A stretch of DNA of 64,000 nt from Siphonodentalium dalli (Eukaryota > Mollusca > Scaphopoda > Gadilida > Siphonodentaliidae). Below, in pieces: positions 12,141-23,424 of this stretch. The DNA lies in the NCBI GenBank assembly GCA_032622095.1, contig CP136069.1:1180001-1244000 (forward strand), read 5' to 3'. A program made the position numbers and the translations under genes. Position 1 is the first letter of the stretch. Every line of letters starts with the position of its first letter. A model generated the notes under the pieces. That model saw only the letters and a list, made by a program, of their open reading frames with translations, was not told the origin of the DNA and made no database searches.

Positions 12141-12420
12141 GCGAATTACGGTGGCATAGACGATACAGGGAATCAATACATCCGACCCAAGAGTCTTCAT
12201 CGAGATTCCTTTCCTGTGTTAGTCATGGTTCAGACGGATTGAGGCGGCAAAGACGATATAGAGAACCACTACATCAGACTAGGAAGTCTTCATTTGGGGT
12301 TCTTTTCTCGTATCGATCTTGGTTCGGACGGATTATGGTGACAAAGATGATATATGGAACCAGTACATCAGACTAGGGAGTCTTCATGGGGGTTCCTTTC
12401 TCATGTCAGTCTGGGTCGGG
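12141..12420 (+). repeat. Three tandem ~93-bp repeats
   Basis: The phrase 'GACGATAYAGRGAAYCAMTACATCMGAC' (given as a consensus) starts at about 12159, 12252 and 12346. Each copy is followed by 'AGTCTTCAT' and a 'GGGTTCCTTTCTC'-like segment. The copies are about 80% alike. No coding evidence was found. Confidence 0.65.
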
Positions 12421-12739
12421 TGACCTCGTTACCCAAGATTGTTGTGGAGCGTTTTCCTCTCTTGAGTGCATTAAGCAAAGAATATATGGAACAATGTGCT
12501 CGCTTCCAGACCGGCATCTGGTTGGGCAAGGCTGTCCGACAAGGAGAATGAAGACTTCTTCTCAGCGAAAAGGACAAGCTCAATACCAAGGAGGACCAGC
12601 AGAACGAGAAACTCGCATCTACAATAGTTCCTCGGGCCGGATCAGACAAACTCATAACATATTTACAAAATCTTAGCGACCCAGTATGACAAAACATAAC
12701 TGATCGCTGACCGAGCAAGACCCATTCTTGCTATTATAA

Positions 12740-13450
12740 CGAACTAGGTTAAATAGAGAATTCAATGTCCTATTACTTTATTGACCATATTATATACAGA
12801 GAGTAGATTCCTTTTATTATTTTCGAACAGAACTGACCACGAACAAGAACACACGTCTTTTGGCTGACATGTTGAATACCATTGATTGTGACTTATGTAT
12901 AGAATAAACCATGATGTTAAACCTGAAATCTTGATTATTATGAACTGTGTTATATTAGTATAGAATAAACCATGTTGTTGACTGAATATAATGTCCTGTT
13001 TTGGTTTCAGGCTGACATGTTGAATTACCTTATTGTGACATCTTAATGTATAGAATAAACTATCTTAAATAGACAATGTATAGTCCTGATTTGGTTTCAT
13101 TGGCGGCGAAGCAAACACGGATCCCCGCGTTGTAGTGCCAAAAATAGCATAAAGACAGTGGTGTGGTTAAGAAAAGATGTCCAGTTGGCCTGGCCGAAAT
13201 ATGGATGTAGAAAGGACTCCCTGTATCTCCAAAGACAGAGGAAACAGAACTGGACACTGAACAAGAAAGACGCACTCTTTCTGACACCATGGCTGACAGG
13301 TGGAAATTACCATTTATTATGCTTACTTATGAATTAATGTGATTAATAACCTCTGTGTTAAATAGAATAGGGGGTCTGTTTGGTTTCAACTTGACAAACT
13401 TAATGTGATATATAATACTTTATAATAAACCATGTTAACTTATGAATATA
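12740..13450. repeat. Degenerate repeats with AATAAACCATG
   Basis: The motif 'TATAGAATAAACCATG' or close variants recurs near 12898, 12958, 13050 and 13425. It is interspersed with 'TCCTGTTTTGGTTTCA' and 'GGCTGACATGTTGAATTAC'. Spacing is irregular. This may be a decayed tandem array or non-coding transposon sequence. Confidence 0.5.
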
Positions 13451-13744
13451 GAATCCCATTATTACTTCCTGACTAAATAGACAATACAGATACTCGTGAT
13501 TGCTTCCATCCCCCCAACAATACTATCCAATTTGATTCAGTCACCTCAGACTTGTTTAGTGAACCTACGGGGAAATACATGGAAGAATACTCAAAATTTG
13601 ACAACTTAATTGGTTTCCAACGTTATCGAAAACAGGAATCATGATGGGTCCGTCTAGTCCAAGAGAAGTTCCAGAATATATACAGGAATTCTACTAAAGG
13701 GGAAGATGATAATTCTACCATGAAAAATAGGAATGATGATTACT

Positions 13745-13800
13745 TCATCGGTCCGGCTAGTTGAAACATTACAATATAATACACAAAGATACGCCTATGT
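13745..13800 (+). repeat. 56-bp direct repeat, left copy
   Basis: The block starts 'TCATCGGTCCGGCTAG' and ends 'GATACGCCTATGT'. It is identical by eye to 16259-16314. The two copies bracket the TatD and zinc-finger ORFs. The left copy lies 30 bp beyond the TatD stop codon. Confidence 0.85.
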
Positions 13801-13830
13801 GGCGATTGGTCCCGACTGAGGGAGAGAATA

Positions 13831-15087
13831 TTAAAGGAAGTTCCCCGGAACAGGTGTTCCGTAAAACCGGCTAGTATTCAGAATCGTTGCTTGTAAGATG
13901 TCCTGAAGACTTTCGTTTCGGATGTCGGATACGACTCGCGCAACATTTCCAATATAGGCGGGGCTACTGATTTCGGCTCCCCAAGGTTGACCAAAGTAGG
14001 GAGAGTCTGTTTCCAACAAAAGACGGGAAGAAGGTATGGCTTGCAACGCCCTTTTCTGAGATACGTTGAAGAATGTCACAGCAGCCGTAAAACCAAAGTA
14101 GCAATGGGGAAAGGAGTTGCTCCACTGTTGGAACTCCTCCACGCCAGCATTGAAGCAGTGAAGATGAATTAGTTGGTTAGGAGGACAGACGTCTGAGACA
14201 ATCTTGTGTCCTCGGGCATAGACATCAGCAGGGAAATTCGCAAGACCTCGTAAATGAAGAACTATGGGCTTCTGATATAGTACTGCAGACTTGACGATAT
14301 CCCTAAAGACAGAATCTTGTTGCTCCCAGTAGCTGGGTGCCATAGTCCGGTCCAGTCCAATTTCGCCAATTGCGACCGTACCGGGATGTGCAAACAATTC
14401 ATCGAGACGTTTATGGTAAGATGAATAAAGACCGGCTTTCTTTGGATGGAGACCAACGGCCGTCTTAAACGGGGTATCAACACGGATGTCAACCGGGTAA
14501 GTGGAGGGATCACAGAAGATCATCACTCCACCTATAAGGTTGATAGGAGTCGTCGGGAATGGCGAAGGTCGATATTGGAGCATGTCGTCTATGTCAAATT
14601 TTGGATAGCCTCTAAGACAATCATGCAAGCGATCTAAATGGAAGTGTGAATCTACAGCCATTCTAGCTAGCCCAAAATCCCGAGGTGGGGGAAGAATAGG
14701 AAGAGTAATTCGGCTGATCCTATTCTGCAGAACACTGAGGGGAGGCCACTGGCCTGGTGAGCTCCCAAGAATACTATCCGCGTTGGCAGAGTCGCTGACC
14801 TCCGGTGTAAGGGGAGGGTCACTTCCCAGAACCAGGGTCGTGTCCATTGACCCAGTGGGAGATTCCGAGAGAACCGGAACTGTCCGTACAGCATCCACAG
14901 TAAGTACACCTGGATCCAGAACTGTAGAAACAGCATCTGGAGTGTAGATTGGTGGTTGCGGGACAGGTGGAACAGTATTGTCAGAACCTGTTGAGTGGCT
15001 GATCTTAACCTCGGAAGGTGGGGGAGCGTTGAAATCGCAGGATCTGCAGTTGGAGGGGAACAGCTGACAGTTCGGGGAGGTCCGCAT
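13831..15087 (-). CDS. TatD-family metal-dependent hydrolase ORF
   Basis: This 418-codon ORF has a Ser/Pro/Thr-rich linker (residues 1-140) followed by a complete TatD-type TIM-barrel domain. The family's metal ligands are all visible: H148-x-H150 in DSHFHLD, E242 in AIGEIGLD, H278 in IVLHLRG, H310 in LHCF and D361 in LETDSPY. TatD enzymes are usually Mg-dependent DNases or exonucleases. This domain has ordinary length (about 270 residues). M143, just before the domain, is an alternative start. Reading upstream in this frame, a TAA closes it 15 bp before M1. The minus-strand frame open from 15215 to 14667 leads in from the 122-bp inverted repeat, so the start may really be a frameshift or splice junction. 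I infer that this is the C-terminal half of a zinc-finger/TatD protein whose N-terminal half now lies inverted at 15323-16137. Confidence 0.85.
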   Translation of the reverse strand: MRTSPNCQLFPSNCRSCDFNAPPPSEVKISHSTGSDNTVPPVPQPPIYTPDAVSTVLDPGVLTVDAVRTVPVLSESPTGSMDTTLVLGSDPPLTPEVSDSANADSILGSSPGQWPPLSVLQNRISRITLPILPPPRDFGLARMAVDSHFHLDRLHDCLRGYPKFDIDDMLQYRPSPFPTTPINLIGGVMIFCDPSTYPVDIRVDTPFKTAVGLHPKKAGLYSSYHKRLDELFAHPGTVAIGEIGLDRTMAPSYWEQQDSVFRDIVKSAVLYQKPIVLHLRGLANFPADVYARGHKIVSDVCPPNQLIHLHCFNAGVEEFQQWSNSFPHCYFGFTAAVTFFNVSQKRALQAIPSSRLLLETDSPYFGQPWGAEISSPAYIGNVARVVSDIRNESLQDILQATILNTSRFYGTPVPGNFL

Positions 15088-15137
15088 CTTATCTGGAGTT
15101 TATGGGGCGGTGGAAAAGACTCGCCTGATATCTGGAT

Positions 15138-16274
15138 GTGGAGATTCGGATAAACCGGTTTCTTCTTCGTGGATATGGGTACTCCATCGGACTTCTTTAC
15201 ATTAGTCAGGTTCAATTCAGCGATCAGATGCTGCTGGTTCAGTCGAGCTTTCCCAGATCTGGTTACAAAATTGCAAAGGCGACCTGGGCAAAGATTACGA
15301 AAACTCTTCTGTCCCTCCAGGGTCCACCTTTCATCTTGCCAAATCCTCCACGTCTCGAATCTCGAGGCTCTGAGGCTTCACCATTATATTCTTCTATTCT
15401 GAAGAATCCTCCCCGTCTCGAATCTCGAGGCTCTGAGGTTGCACCATTAAATAATTCTATTCTGAGGAATTCGCCCAATCTCGATTCTCGAAATTCTGAG
15501 GGCCCATCATCATATTCTTCTTTTCTGGGGAACCTACCCCGTCTCGAATCCCGAGATTCTGAGGTTTCCAGTTTTAACGTCATGCCATTGACTGGGGGAG
15601 CTACGACAGAGATCAATACCTCTGTTAAATCTACAGATTCTCGGGTAATTCTTCCCATGGAGTTACTGACTGAGGAAGTCAATTCTCTTCCTTCTTTGGA
15701 GACCTCTCTTGTTGAGCCAGGAGAGAAGCAGGTTAGCAAGAAAGTTCCACCTCGTAACGACACCAAGTGTCCTCTGTGCGGTCAACCGTCTAAGAAGATG
15801 AAACGGCATTGCATGGTCCATCATCTCCCTCAAACAGACTGGGAATTTAGGACAGCAGATCAACCCCAACCGGAAGATTGGGAATTTCTTTTGCTCTTCC
15901 TTGCTAAACGTCTTAACTGTAGTCTCGCGGAGTTGATTGGAAAGTGTAATAACAGCTCCGTAAGGATGCCGTCTTCGAGCATCACACCCGATTGTTTGAC
16001 CATGATGGCAGAATTTCAGTCATTTCTTCACACACAGTATGATTGGCCAGTGGTGGACAAGTTTTCTCTCCATCCCATAAACTCTGTGGCCGTGCTTCTG
16101 CACTGGAGACCTCTTTGCAATTTGCTACTCCAAATTCCCCTGGAGGGACAGAAGAGTTTTCGTAATCTTTGCCCAGGTCGCCTTTGCAATTTTGTAACCA
16201 GATCTGGGAAAGCTCGACTGAACCAGCAGCATCTGACCGCTGAATTGAACCTGACTAATCATCGGTCCGGCTAG
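15138..16274 (+). CDS. C2H2 zinc-finger ORF, probable inverted half of a TatD fusion gene
   Basis: The frame is open for 378 codons, but its first ~60 codons read through one arm of a 122-bp inverted repeat and are doubtful. Next come four 21-residue repeats of the type N-P-P-R-L-E-S-R-G-S-E (about residues 69-150). A C2H2-like finger follows, C211-x2-C214-x9-H224-x3-H228. The segment after it, with DWEFLLLFLAKRLNCSLAEL, looks helical. The C-terminus reads through the other repeat arm and stops 15 bp beyond it. In the minus-strand copy of that arm the same reading frame stays open into the TatD linker. This suggests the ORF once continued into TatD and that the segment has been flipped. No close functional assignment can be made; nucleic-acid binding is inferred from the finger. 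Confidence 0.6.
   Translation: MEIRINRFLLRGYGYSIGLLYISQVQFSDQMLLVQSSFPRSGYKIAKATWAKITKTLLSLQGPPFILPNPPRLESRGSEASPLYSSILKNPPRLESRGSEVAPLNNSILRNSPNLDSRNSEGPSSYSSFLGNLPRLESRDSEVSSFNVMPLTGGATTEINTSVKSTDSRVILPMELLTEEVNSLPSLETSLVEPGEKQVSKKVPPRNDTKCPLCGQPSKKMKRHCMVHHLPQTDWEFRTADQPQPEDWEFLLLFLAKRLNCSLAELIGKCNNSSVRMPSSSITPDCLTMMAEFQSFLHTQYDWPVVDKFSLHPINSVAVLLHWRPLCNLLLQIPLEGQKSFRNLCPGRLCNFVTRSGKARLNQQHLTAELNLTNHRSG
15201..15322 (-). repeat. 122-bp inverted repeat, left arm
   Basis: The arm is the reverse complement of 16138-16259 with one mismatch noticed (T/C in 'ATCTGAYCGCTGAATTG'). On the minus strand it starts 'CCCTGGAGGGACAGAAG' and ends 'CCTGACTAAT'. The near-identity implies a recent rearrangement or an assembly artefact. 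Confidence 0.9.
16138..16259 (+). repeat. 122-bp inverted repeat, right arm
   Basis: This is the partner of 15201-15322. It encodes the C-terminal residues of the zinc-finger ORF (KSFRNLCPGRLCNF and following). Its end abuts the right copy of the 56-bp direct repeat with no spacer. Confidence 0.9.
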
Positions 16275-16314
16275 TTGAAACATTACAATATAATACACAA
16301 AGATACGCCTATGT
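16259..16314 (+). repeat. 56-bp direct repeat, right copy
   Basis: This is identical by eye to 13745-13800 and in the same orientation. It directly follows the right arm of the 122-bp inverted repeat. Beyond it, AT-rich sequence with 'GGAAATAAAAGTACTG' follows. Confidence 0.85.
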
Positions 16315-16600
16315 TAATATATTATGTTAATTAATTATGTCATGGAAATAAAAGTACTGTTTAGACTTATTTATTACATCAAGTAGCTGCTTTCGGACAG
16401 TTATTCCACCACGCAAAAAACAGCTCTCAATGAATTATCGTACCTACTTATTGCAATGAAAAGTTGTACTTTTCTCAAAAATAAGTTTTATTATGAGTAT
16501 TTCTGTATTTCGAATATTTGCACTGTATCCTAGGTGACATAAAACATGTCACTCAGCATTTCCAACAGCAATTCATGTGATTTAGCGGCAAGGCTCCAGA

Positions 16601-19240
16601 TAGTCCAACAAATTAGACTTTCGGATTAATTGAAATTTAATATTTGGACATTTATGGACCATTTAATCCTTCAGTCTAATACTAGGCGTGAAAAATTGGA
16701 ACGCTGCGAAGCCACTTATTTTACGTGGCAAGGGCATGCCCCTTTAACTTACACTGTTCACGTCCAATGACACAAATAAAACCATAAATAAAAAACACAT
16801 ACCTGTTGTTGGAATGTTTAGTATCATGACTGAACTAACTAGAATATTTTTTGTCACTATTAATCCATTAAAATTTGATCAGAATACACACGTCAGAAAT
16901 ATCAACATCGTCTGCGTGAGGATTATGCGCGGTATTGAGATTATGCGCATGCGTAAAGGAACAGAAATCATGGAAAAATTTTAGGCCACACCAAACTTAT
17001 TTCGCAGTTTCATTGTTCCAGACCACGTAGGAGCAGGCTGATTTTTATAGACATTATTGGATCTATATCCTTATAATTTTTCGGAGTGAATGATTTTTGT
17101 TCACATCTATATATTAAGTATATATGTAATAAGCGCTAGATAAAAACGCTAACTGGCTGTCAAGCCACATACAGTACAAAAACGCAAGGAAAGCTATAGT
17201 GGATGGGTGTCAAGTAGGCCTTCAGTTTCAACAATTGGAAAGTTTGTGCCTAACATGTTGAATTTGTTTTGATATGCGAGTATTATTGTGGTCATATATA
17301 TAATGTGAAATTTGTAGTGATAAATCGAGATATATATAAAGTTTATAAACACACACATTATATAGCATCGTCGTCGAAATTGCTAGAAGTTTCATGTAGC
17401 AGACGTCTAAATGCAATTTTGGGCGCAATTTGTTACCGGATGGGAATATATTCGCTGCCACGTGGTCTTGTATTTTATACATATAAAAACGAGCTTCGCT
17501 TTGATAATTGAGAATGACACAGCTACGAAAATGCATATATGTATACGAGTTCAATTATTCTATATAATTTGTAGCCGCCAGTGCCCGCCACACAGATGTG
17601 ATATTTGTAAGCTCTGTGTGCGCACAGGTACGATTTTAGTCGAGCGACTGAATATGATTGGCTACCTCCAATAAATAGTACGACTCGATCGTAGAAAATC
17701 CAAATTATTCGATTCTTTGCGAGGCCGATCGTGCGTCAAAATGTCCTGCGATTTACCACCGCACAAGTTACGATTTTACCTATATATAGCCTACAATATA
17801 GGCTTAACCGGTGCCCGATATTTGTCGTACAATATATATCGCATCGTACGCGTGTGCGGCGCGCTAAGGCATGTTTAGGTTTTCCGTATCAATAATAATA
17901 TTATAATTATATGTAGGCTGGTCTATTGCCAATTGTGTAATTTCCAATTTAACACAGTCAGGCAACTATTTTCGGTACGGTAGCGTATGTACAGGTACAT
18001 ACTTCAATTTATCTCCAAGTTTTACAATATACGTTTAAACACGTACACATATTCGCCGTATTAATGACCATATATTCTTTTAAACATATAATAGGATGAC
18101 CATACTTACCATTAATACTGTAGAAAACATTATCACAACTGTTTATTTGAACGTTGATTTACCGTTTTCTCATTTTACTGGAAAAAGCGGTAATAATCGG
18201 TAACCATCGTAAGTTCGTAACGGCAGGTTTTTTTCTCGATGTCGATTATAAACAGGCAAACGAAAATATAGTCGAAGTGCCGTTTCAGTTAATCTGTTTA
18301 TCACTAGAAATGTGTTGGTTTTATGCCAAAATATCGAACATAGACCTATATAATCCGGCTTTTGGTGACAATTTGGTCATAGTTTTCGACTTGTGAACAT
18401 TTCATGGGGCAGGTGGTCGTTGAATTCATCGATTACAACTGATTTACTTACACGAAAATCCACAGGAATACGAATATAATCCACATAAGTGACTAATAAT
18501 AATAACTATTACCCACGCATATCATACTCTCGTCGAATCTTGACATACCGGAAAGCTTGAAAGACCAAGCATCCGGTTAACCGGTTAATCAATTTGAATT
18601 TCAAAACTAATAAAATAATTTCCATATCCCTTCAAATATTGTTTACTTAAGAAAAGGCATCTTTATTTTTGGTACAAAAATATCAATGGTATAATTTTGA
18701 TAAGAACACTTCTATGATGAAAATGTCAACAAAACCGGACGAACAGACCCTTATTATTGTTATTTATCAAACAAACAACATTTGGCGCTAATGTGCTATC
18801 TATAAATGCCAACAAATTGACCCAGTTGATATTTCCATATCTGCACGGCATATATTGATTTTCACGAGTAATCAATTTGTGTGGCCTTTATTTTAGAAGC
18901 GTGACGTCATCATTATCGTCTGTATTTGAAAATGGTGATATGTTTTCGACTCCGAGATTAAACTAACAAATCTGTAATTATGACAACGTTTATATCACAA
19001 TCTATGTTTGAACATAAAGAATACTATCTCCGCTACAGGTAAGACTCATGTATTTGTAGAAAATTTCAAATAGAATGGTATTTTGAAGGGGTTATATCGG
19101 TGGTCACTGGTGTTGACCTGCTTCAAAATTTGTGCAATCTTGATTTTCAGCTGTTTTATTAGACTAGAAGGAGTAATACAATCGTAAATGTCCAAATATA
19201 AAAATATGTATTAATCCGAATAGTCTAATTTGTTGGACTA
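16601..19240. mobile_element. 2.64-kb DNA transposon with 9-bp target duplication, non-autonomous
   Basis: The left end 'TAGTCCAACAAATTAGACT' is the exact inverse of the right end 'AGTCTAATTTGTTGGACTA'. Imperfect inverted similarity reaches about 80 bp ('ATTTGGACATTTA' on both sides). The direct repeat GGCTCCAGA flanks the element at 16592-16600 and 19241-19249, the size made by Mutator-like transposases. No ORF longer than about 108 codons lies inside and none resembles a transposase. A GCGCATGCGT motif near 16946 resembles an NRF1 site. Confidence 0.85.
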
Positions 19241-19249
19241 GGCTCCAGA

Positions 19250-22200
19250 GTGCGACACCCGTAGAATTTACCTTTTATTACAAAAATTTGTAATAACCAT
19301 TTAAATTACAAGCAAATTTGCTATGTTCAACGTTGCGAATATTCGAGATAACCAACGAAACATCATTTAGTGGGTGCTAATGTCAGGGAACTTAAATAAC
19401 GGGAAGGTTCACTTCCCATTGGTTCTATTGTAATGCGTAGCGTCGCAGCGCCCTCTTGTGGTCGGTAGGTTAAACCGACGAAGCGTCCATGGATACACTG
19501 TAGAGTTGCTTGTTTCTCCCGTCATAAATTCATTTCAAAACGACTTTAAAAGTATATTTTCCATATTTCGCCGATGTTTCAATAAACAATATATATTTAC
19601 CCATATTATATTGCGAATGCTGGAGATATATTTACCGCTAATAGATATTTACAACGAAGAAAATCATAACTGATAGTGAGAAATTCGCTGTCACGCACTC
19701 AGTCACAGTGTCAACTTATACCACCGATACTAACATGAAACTTGATCAACAACTGCCTTAATTAATTAATTAATATTTAGCCTAGCCTACATTGATTGTA
19801 ATAATTATATAAGTATGGTAATTATTAATTAGTTATTAGGAAAATATTGTATTAAAATATTATATTACCTATATTTAGATATTATTTTTACTAGGCCTAA
19901 TTATGCTAATAGTAATACATGTACTGTAAAAGTAATATTAAAAATAGTTTTGATACTTAATTTTTTTAATATTACATGTATAAAAATTAAACTTTTGAGT
20001 TATAGATCTAACCCAGATCGGGAATAGGATAATGAGAGTTCTTGTAGGCCCTACAGTAAGTATGATGCAAGGAGATGGCCTAACTATTTATTCTATTATG
20101 TAATTTTTGAATCCTCAGCTAGCTTATACTTATAGAGAGCCTATGCTATAATCATACTATGATTCATAGACATAGTGAATGTTTAGGCTACACATAGTAA
20201 AAAGTTAAAACCTTGAGTAGAATGATATAAAGCCAAAATGCATATTTGTGAAGACAACAACAAATTGGGGATATTGATAATGAACTCACTGGTTGTCCTT
20301 TAGAGAAAGTTAGCACTGCATCTTTTTACCGGTAATTCATCTGCACAAGTCAGCATAATATTATGCATTCTTCATTCAGTTGTGTCATATAGCCTATAAG
20401 GATGGGAAATTATACTTAAAAAAGAAGGCCAGCTTTGGTCACTGGGACGTAACACCTGCTACAGATACAGATTAGTGCGTGACTTTCCTAATGTTTCAAC
20501 TTTGTAAAATGCATGACAGCTAGTTAGAAATGGATTCACAGTAATTTAATCATATAATCACACGCAATACTATAGCTTGGTGGATGTTGACAAAAATTGA
20601 CACATTGTCACATAAATCAGTGCTACCTATTCTAAAGGTGCATTTAGATACTGGTATGAACAGCATTTATTTCAGACAGTACTTATCTGAACTAGATGTA
20701 GGTCTTTAATCAAACATCAGAGAAGTGAATAATCCATATTGAGTGAATGAACAAAACTAAAAAGATTTAAAATCCTGCATATCACTGGAATACCATGGCA
20801 TGAGAATGAAAGTATTCTTACTCTATTTTAAATCTTGCTGTGCTGTGCCAAGCTGAATTAAACCATGAATACAGAATTTTATTAGTTTATGAACGTTCAT
20901 TATCAGAAATAATGATACATGGAAAGGATTCATCTAGTTGAGTATAAATACAGGAAAGTATATATAAGTAGACAATACTATAAACATAGTATAATCTAGC
21001 AGCATCATATAACTTGGGTAAAGTTGAAACAACAGAAAATGGTAATGCAGCAGAATTAAATAACAAAATAACAAAATGAAAACCAAAAAATCCTAGATTA
21101 TTCACCTTCTTCCTGATAACATGTAGATAACATGTAGTTGCACAGTGTTTCCAACCAGTGGCAGGATAGACCAATATAATGCTGAAACTTGATTCCTAAA
21201 TCATTCTTAGACTTGATAAATGAACACTATTAATTAATTTCTCTCAATGATATCAGATACTTCAATGATACAATACTATGATACAATACTGTATCATTAT
21301 GGTTCAAGCTCTATATACATGCGATAGAAGTGTATTCAGAAAATGTTCAATCAATTAGACCTTAAATATTAGATCACCTGGACAGTTCAATGAAAATGTA
21401 CTGTTTTATCGTATCATATAAAATGCTAAATCACCTAGAGTGGTGAGTGTGGATGATAAAAAAAAATATTCAATCTTGCTCTAAGATATATTTAAGATAT
21501 TACATAACAGTCAATAATCATGAGAATTTAAGTTTTAAAGTCACTGGTTTGCTTTTCTTTGATTATTTCAGCAGATGGCTTTACACTCAATTTTGAAACA
21601 ATTAAATTTTCTGGATTCATCACTGGGTTCAGTTAAAGGTAGTATGTAGCATTTTGAAAACTTGCATATAAATTGAATTGGAACATAAATACATAACAAG
21701 AGGACTAAAACAAGAGAAGGCAATAACGTTGAAGAGATGCGAGTGCAATCGCAGATGACTTGATATCAAATTATAGTTATTTGCTCATATAATACCAGCA
21801 GTGTAAAAGTGTCATTTACTTTCACATGACTTCATTCAGTCATCCAACCATTCACACCTATCGTTACAAAGGTACATGTATTATTCAACTGACATAAGTG
21901 TCCATATGTACCAGTACAAAAATAGTAAACTTAATATCTGTTAGAGAGGCTTCTCTTGTCTGCTTTCTATACCAGTATATATAACACGTTTTTTTTTGGG
22001 GTTAGTTAATTCCAGATATCTGGGTTTTTTTTCAGAGAGTCTCAATTGCAAACCAAAATCTTATAGATGTAGAAAATGATACAGTTAAAGGAATACTTGG
22101 ATCTTGTAATGGACTGGAGAAGGTATGAATGGATGGCAAAATGAGTTTCAATGACACTAAGGTTCAACTTGAGATTAATATGATTCAAATGAATCGCAGA

Positions 22201-22480
22201 TCAAAACCAAAAGATTAACTTTTACTGGTACAGCTAATCCATAGTAGCCAAATGTGTGATATTATCATATGAAATATGACTAATATATGAGCATAAAATG
22301 CATACTCTTTAAAAAGCCTTACTGTACATCTTACTGAACAATGCCAACTCATAAATTAGCTCAGTTTGACACTTCCCATATGTCTGTATGTATAGTGAAC
22401 AGCATAAACTAGAAATTATATACAGGCAGCAGGATATTACTTCAACCCACGGAATGCATAAATATATCATGAGAAAATGG
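19250..22480. other. AT-rich unannotated stretch
   Basis: No ORF with a recognisable domain, RNA gene or clear repeat is visible over about 3.2 kb. The sequence is AT-rich, with short homopolymers. It could be intron or intergenic DNA. Confidence 0.6.
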
Positions 22481-22481
22481 T

Positions 22482-23280
22482 ATGATGCTGGTAGGCCAAA
22501 CTGATGCTGATAAGAAAAAGTACCGATATTGATTCAATTTTAAAGCTGTCATCTTTACAGTGTTTTAAAAAAAAAATAATATTATTAAAGGTACTCAATC
22601 CGATAAAACTCCTCTCAATTACTATTTCAATGGCTTCGGGGGTCAAAAATATTTGATTCGAGTCGAGGAAGTCACCCATCAAAGCTCAGATTTGTTAGAT
22701 ATCGATTTTAGAAATCTATTATTTTTCATTATCGGGAATACTTTCTGGCCCAGAACTCAGTCAAAATTGCGTTATTATTACCACTTGATTTTAGAGTTAT
22801 CCATCCTTGTCTGTTTGAATAGATTTTGGTGTACACATCCCGAGCAGATTACGGCAGTTGAAGGCAATTATTAGTACTTATCTCGAGTAAATAACAAATT
22901 TCAAAAATCAATATCTAATAACTCTGATCTTTGATTGATGGGTTCCTCGACTCGAATCAAATATTTTTTACCCCCCAAAGCCAAAGAAATAGTAATATAG
23001 GACCCTCTGATCGGATTGTTGTTGTTGGAATCGGTTGAGATGGGGATCCTCTGTTCGGAATGAGTACCTTTAACCGCTGCACTAGTGTTTGCAAAACAAC
23101 GTGCATAGCCATCTTGATTTTGGTCAGTTTCATAACAATCAATAATCTCGGAGTCCTTATCAACATGTTTTAAACATGAATGTTTTAATTTTTTATCCGG
23201 ATAATGACTTAGCTCAATATTATATTATGTAGTCTTTCAAAAAGTTTATCAGCATCAGTTTGCCCAACCAGCATCATAAA
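22482..23280. mobile_element. Outer inverted-repeat element hosting a MITE
   Basis: The left end has 'CAAACTGATGCTGATAAG' preceded by 'ATGATGCTGG'. The right end has 'TTTATCAGCATCAGTTTG' and 'CCAGCATCAT' in inverse order. The pair brackets the TTAA-flanked MITE at 22589-23069, so a younger element seems nested in an older foldback element. No coding region was found. Confidence 0.6.
22589..23069. mobile_element. Palindromic MITE with TTAA target duplication, copy 1
   Basis: The ends are AGGTACTCA and TGAGTACCT, flanked by TTAA (22585-22588 and 23070-23073). Long internal inverted arms share 'TTGATTCGAGTCGAGGAA' / 'TTCCTCGACTCGAATCAA' and 'AAAAATCAATATCTAAT'. TTAA duplication is typical of piggyBac and some Kolobok transposons. 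A second copy is at 61362-61778. Confidence 0.85.
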
Positions 23281-23424
23281 AGTTCAGCAGGACCCACCGA
23301 CATCATAGCAAATTAGCATACTTAGAGATTGTGGCCTTTCTTCCCAAAAAAAAAACACTTCCATCAAATCAATCAAACATCTATCAACATAAAACTTATT
23401 AAAAATGATGATCTTTTCATTTCG

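Noticed and set aside
12401-12718. A 105-codon minus-strand ORF
   Set aside because: It overlaps the plus-strand frames of a tandem-repeat region and shows no domain.
14667-15215. A separate 182-codon gene on the minus strand overlapping the TatD linker
   Set aside because: Only its first ~40 codons, upstream of the TatD start, look like genuine coding continuation. The rest has unlikely composition, and the TatD frame is the better one there.
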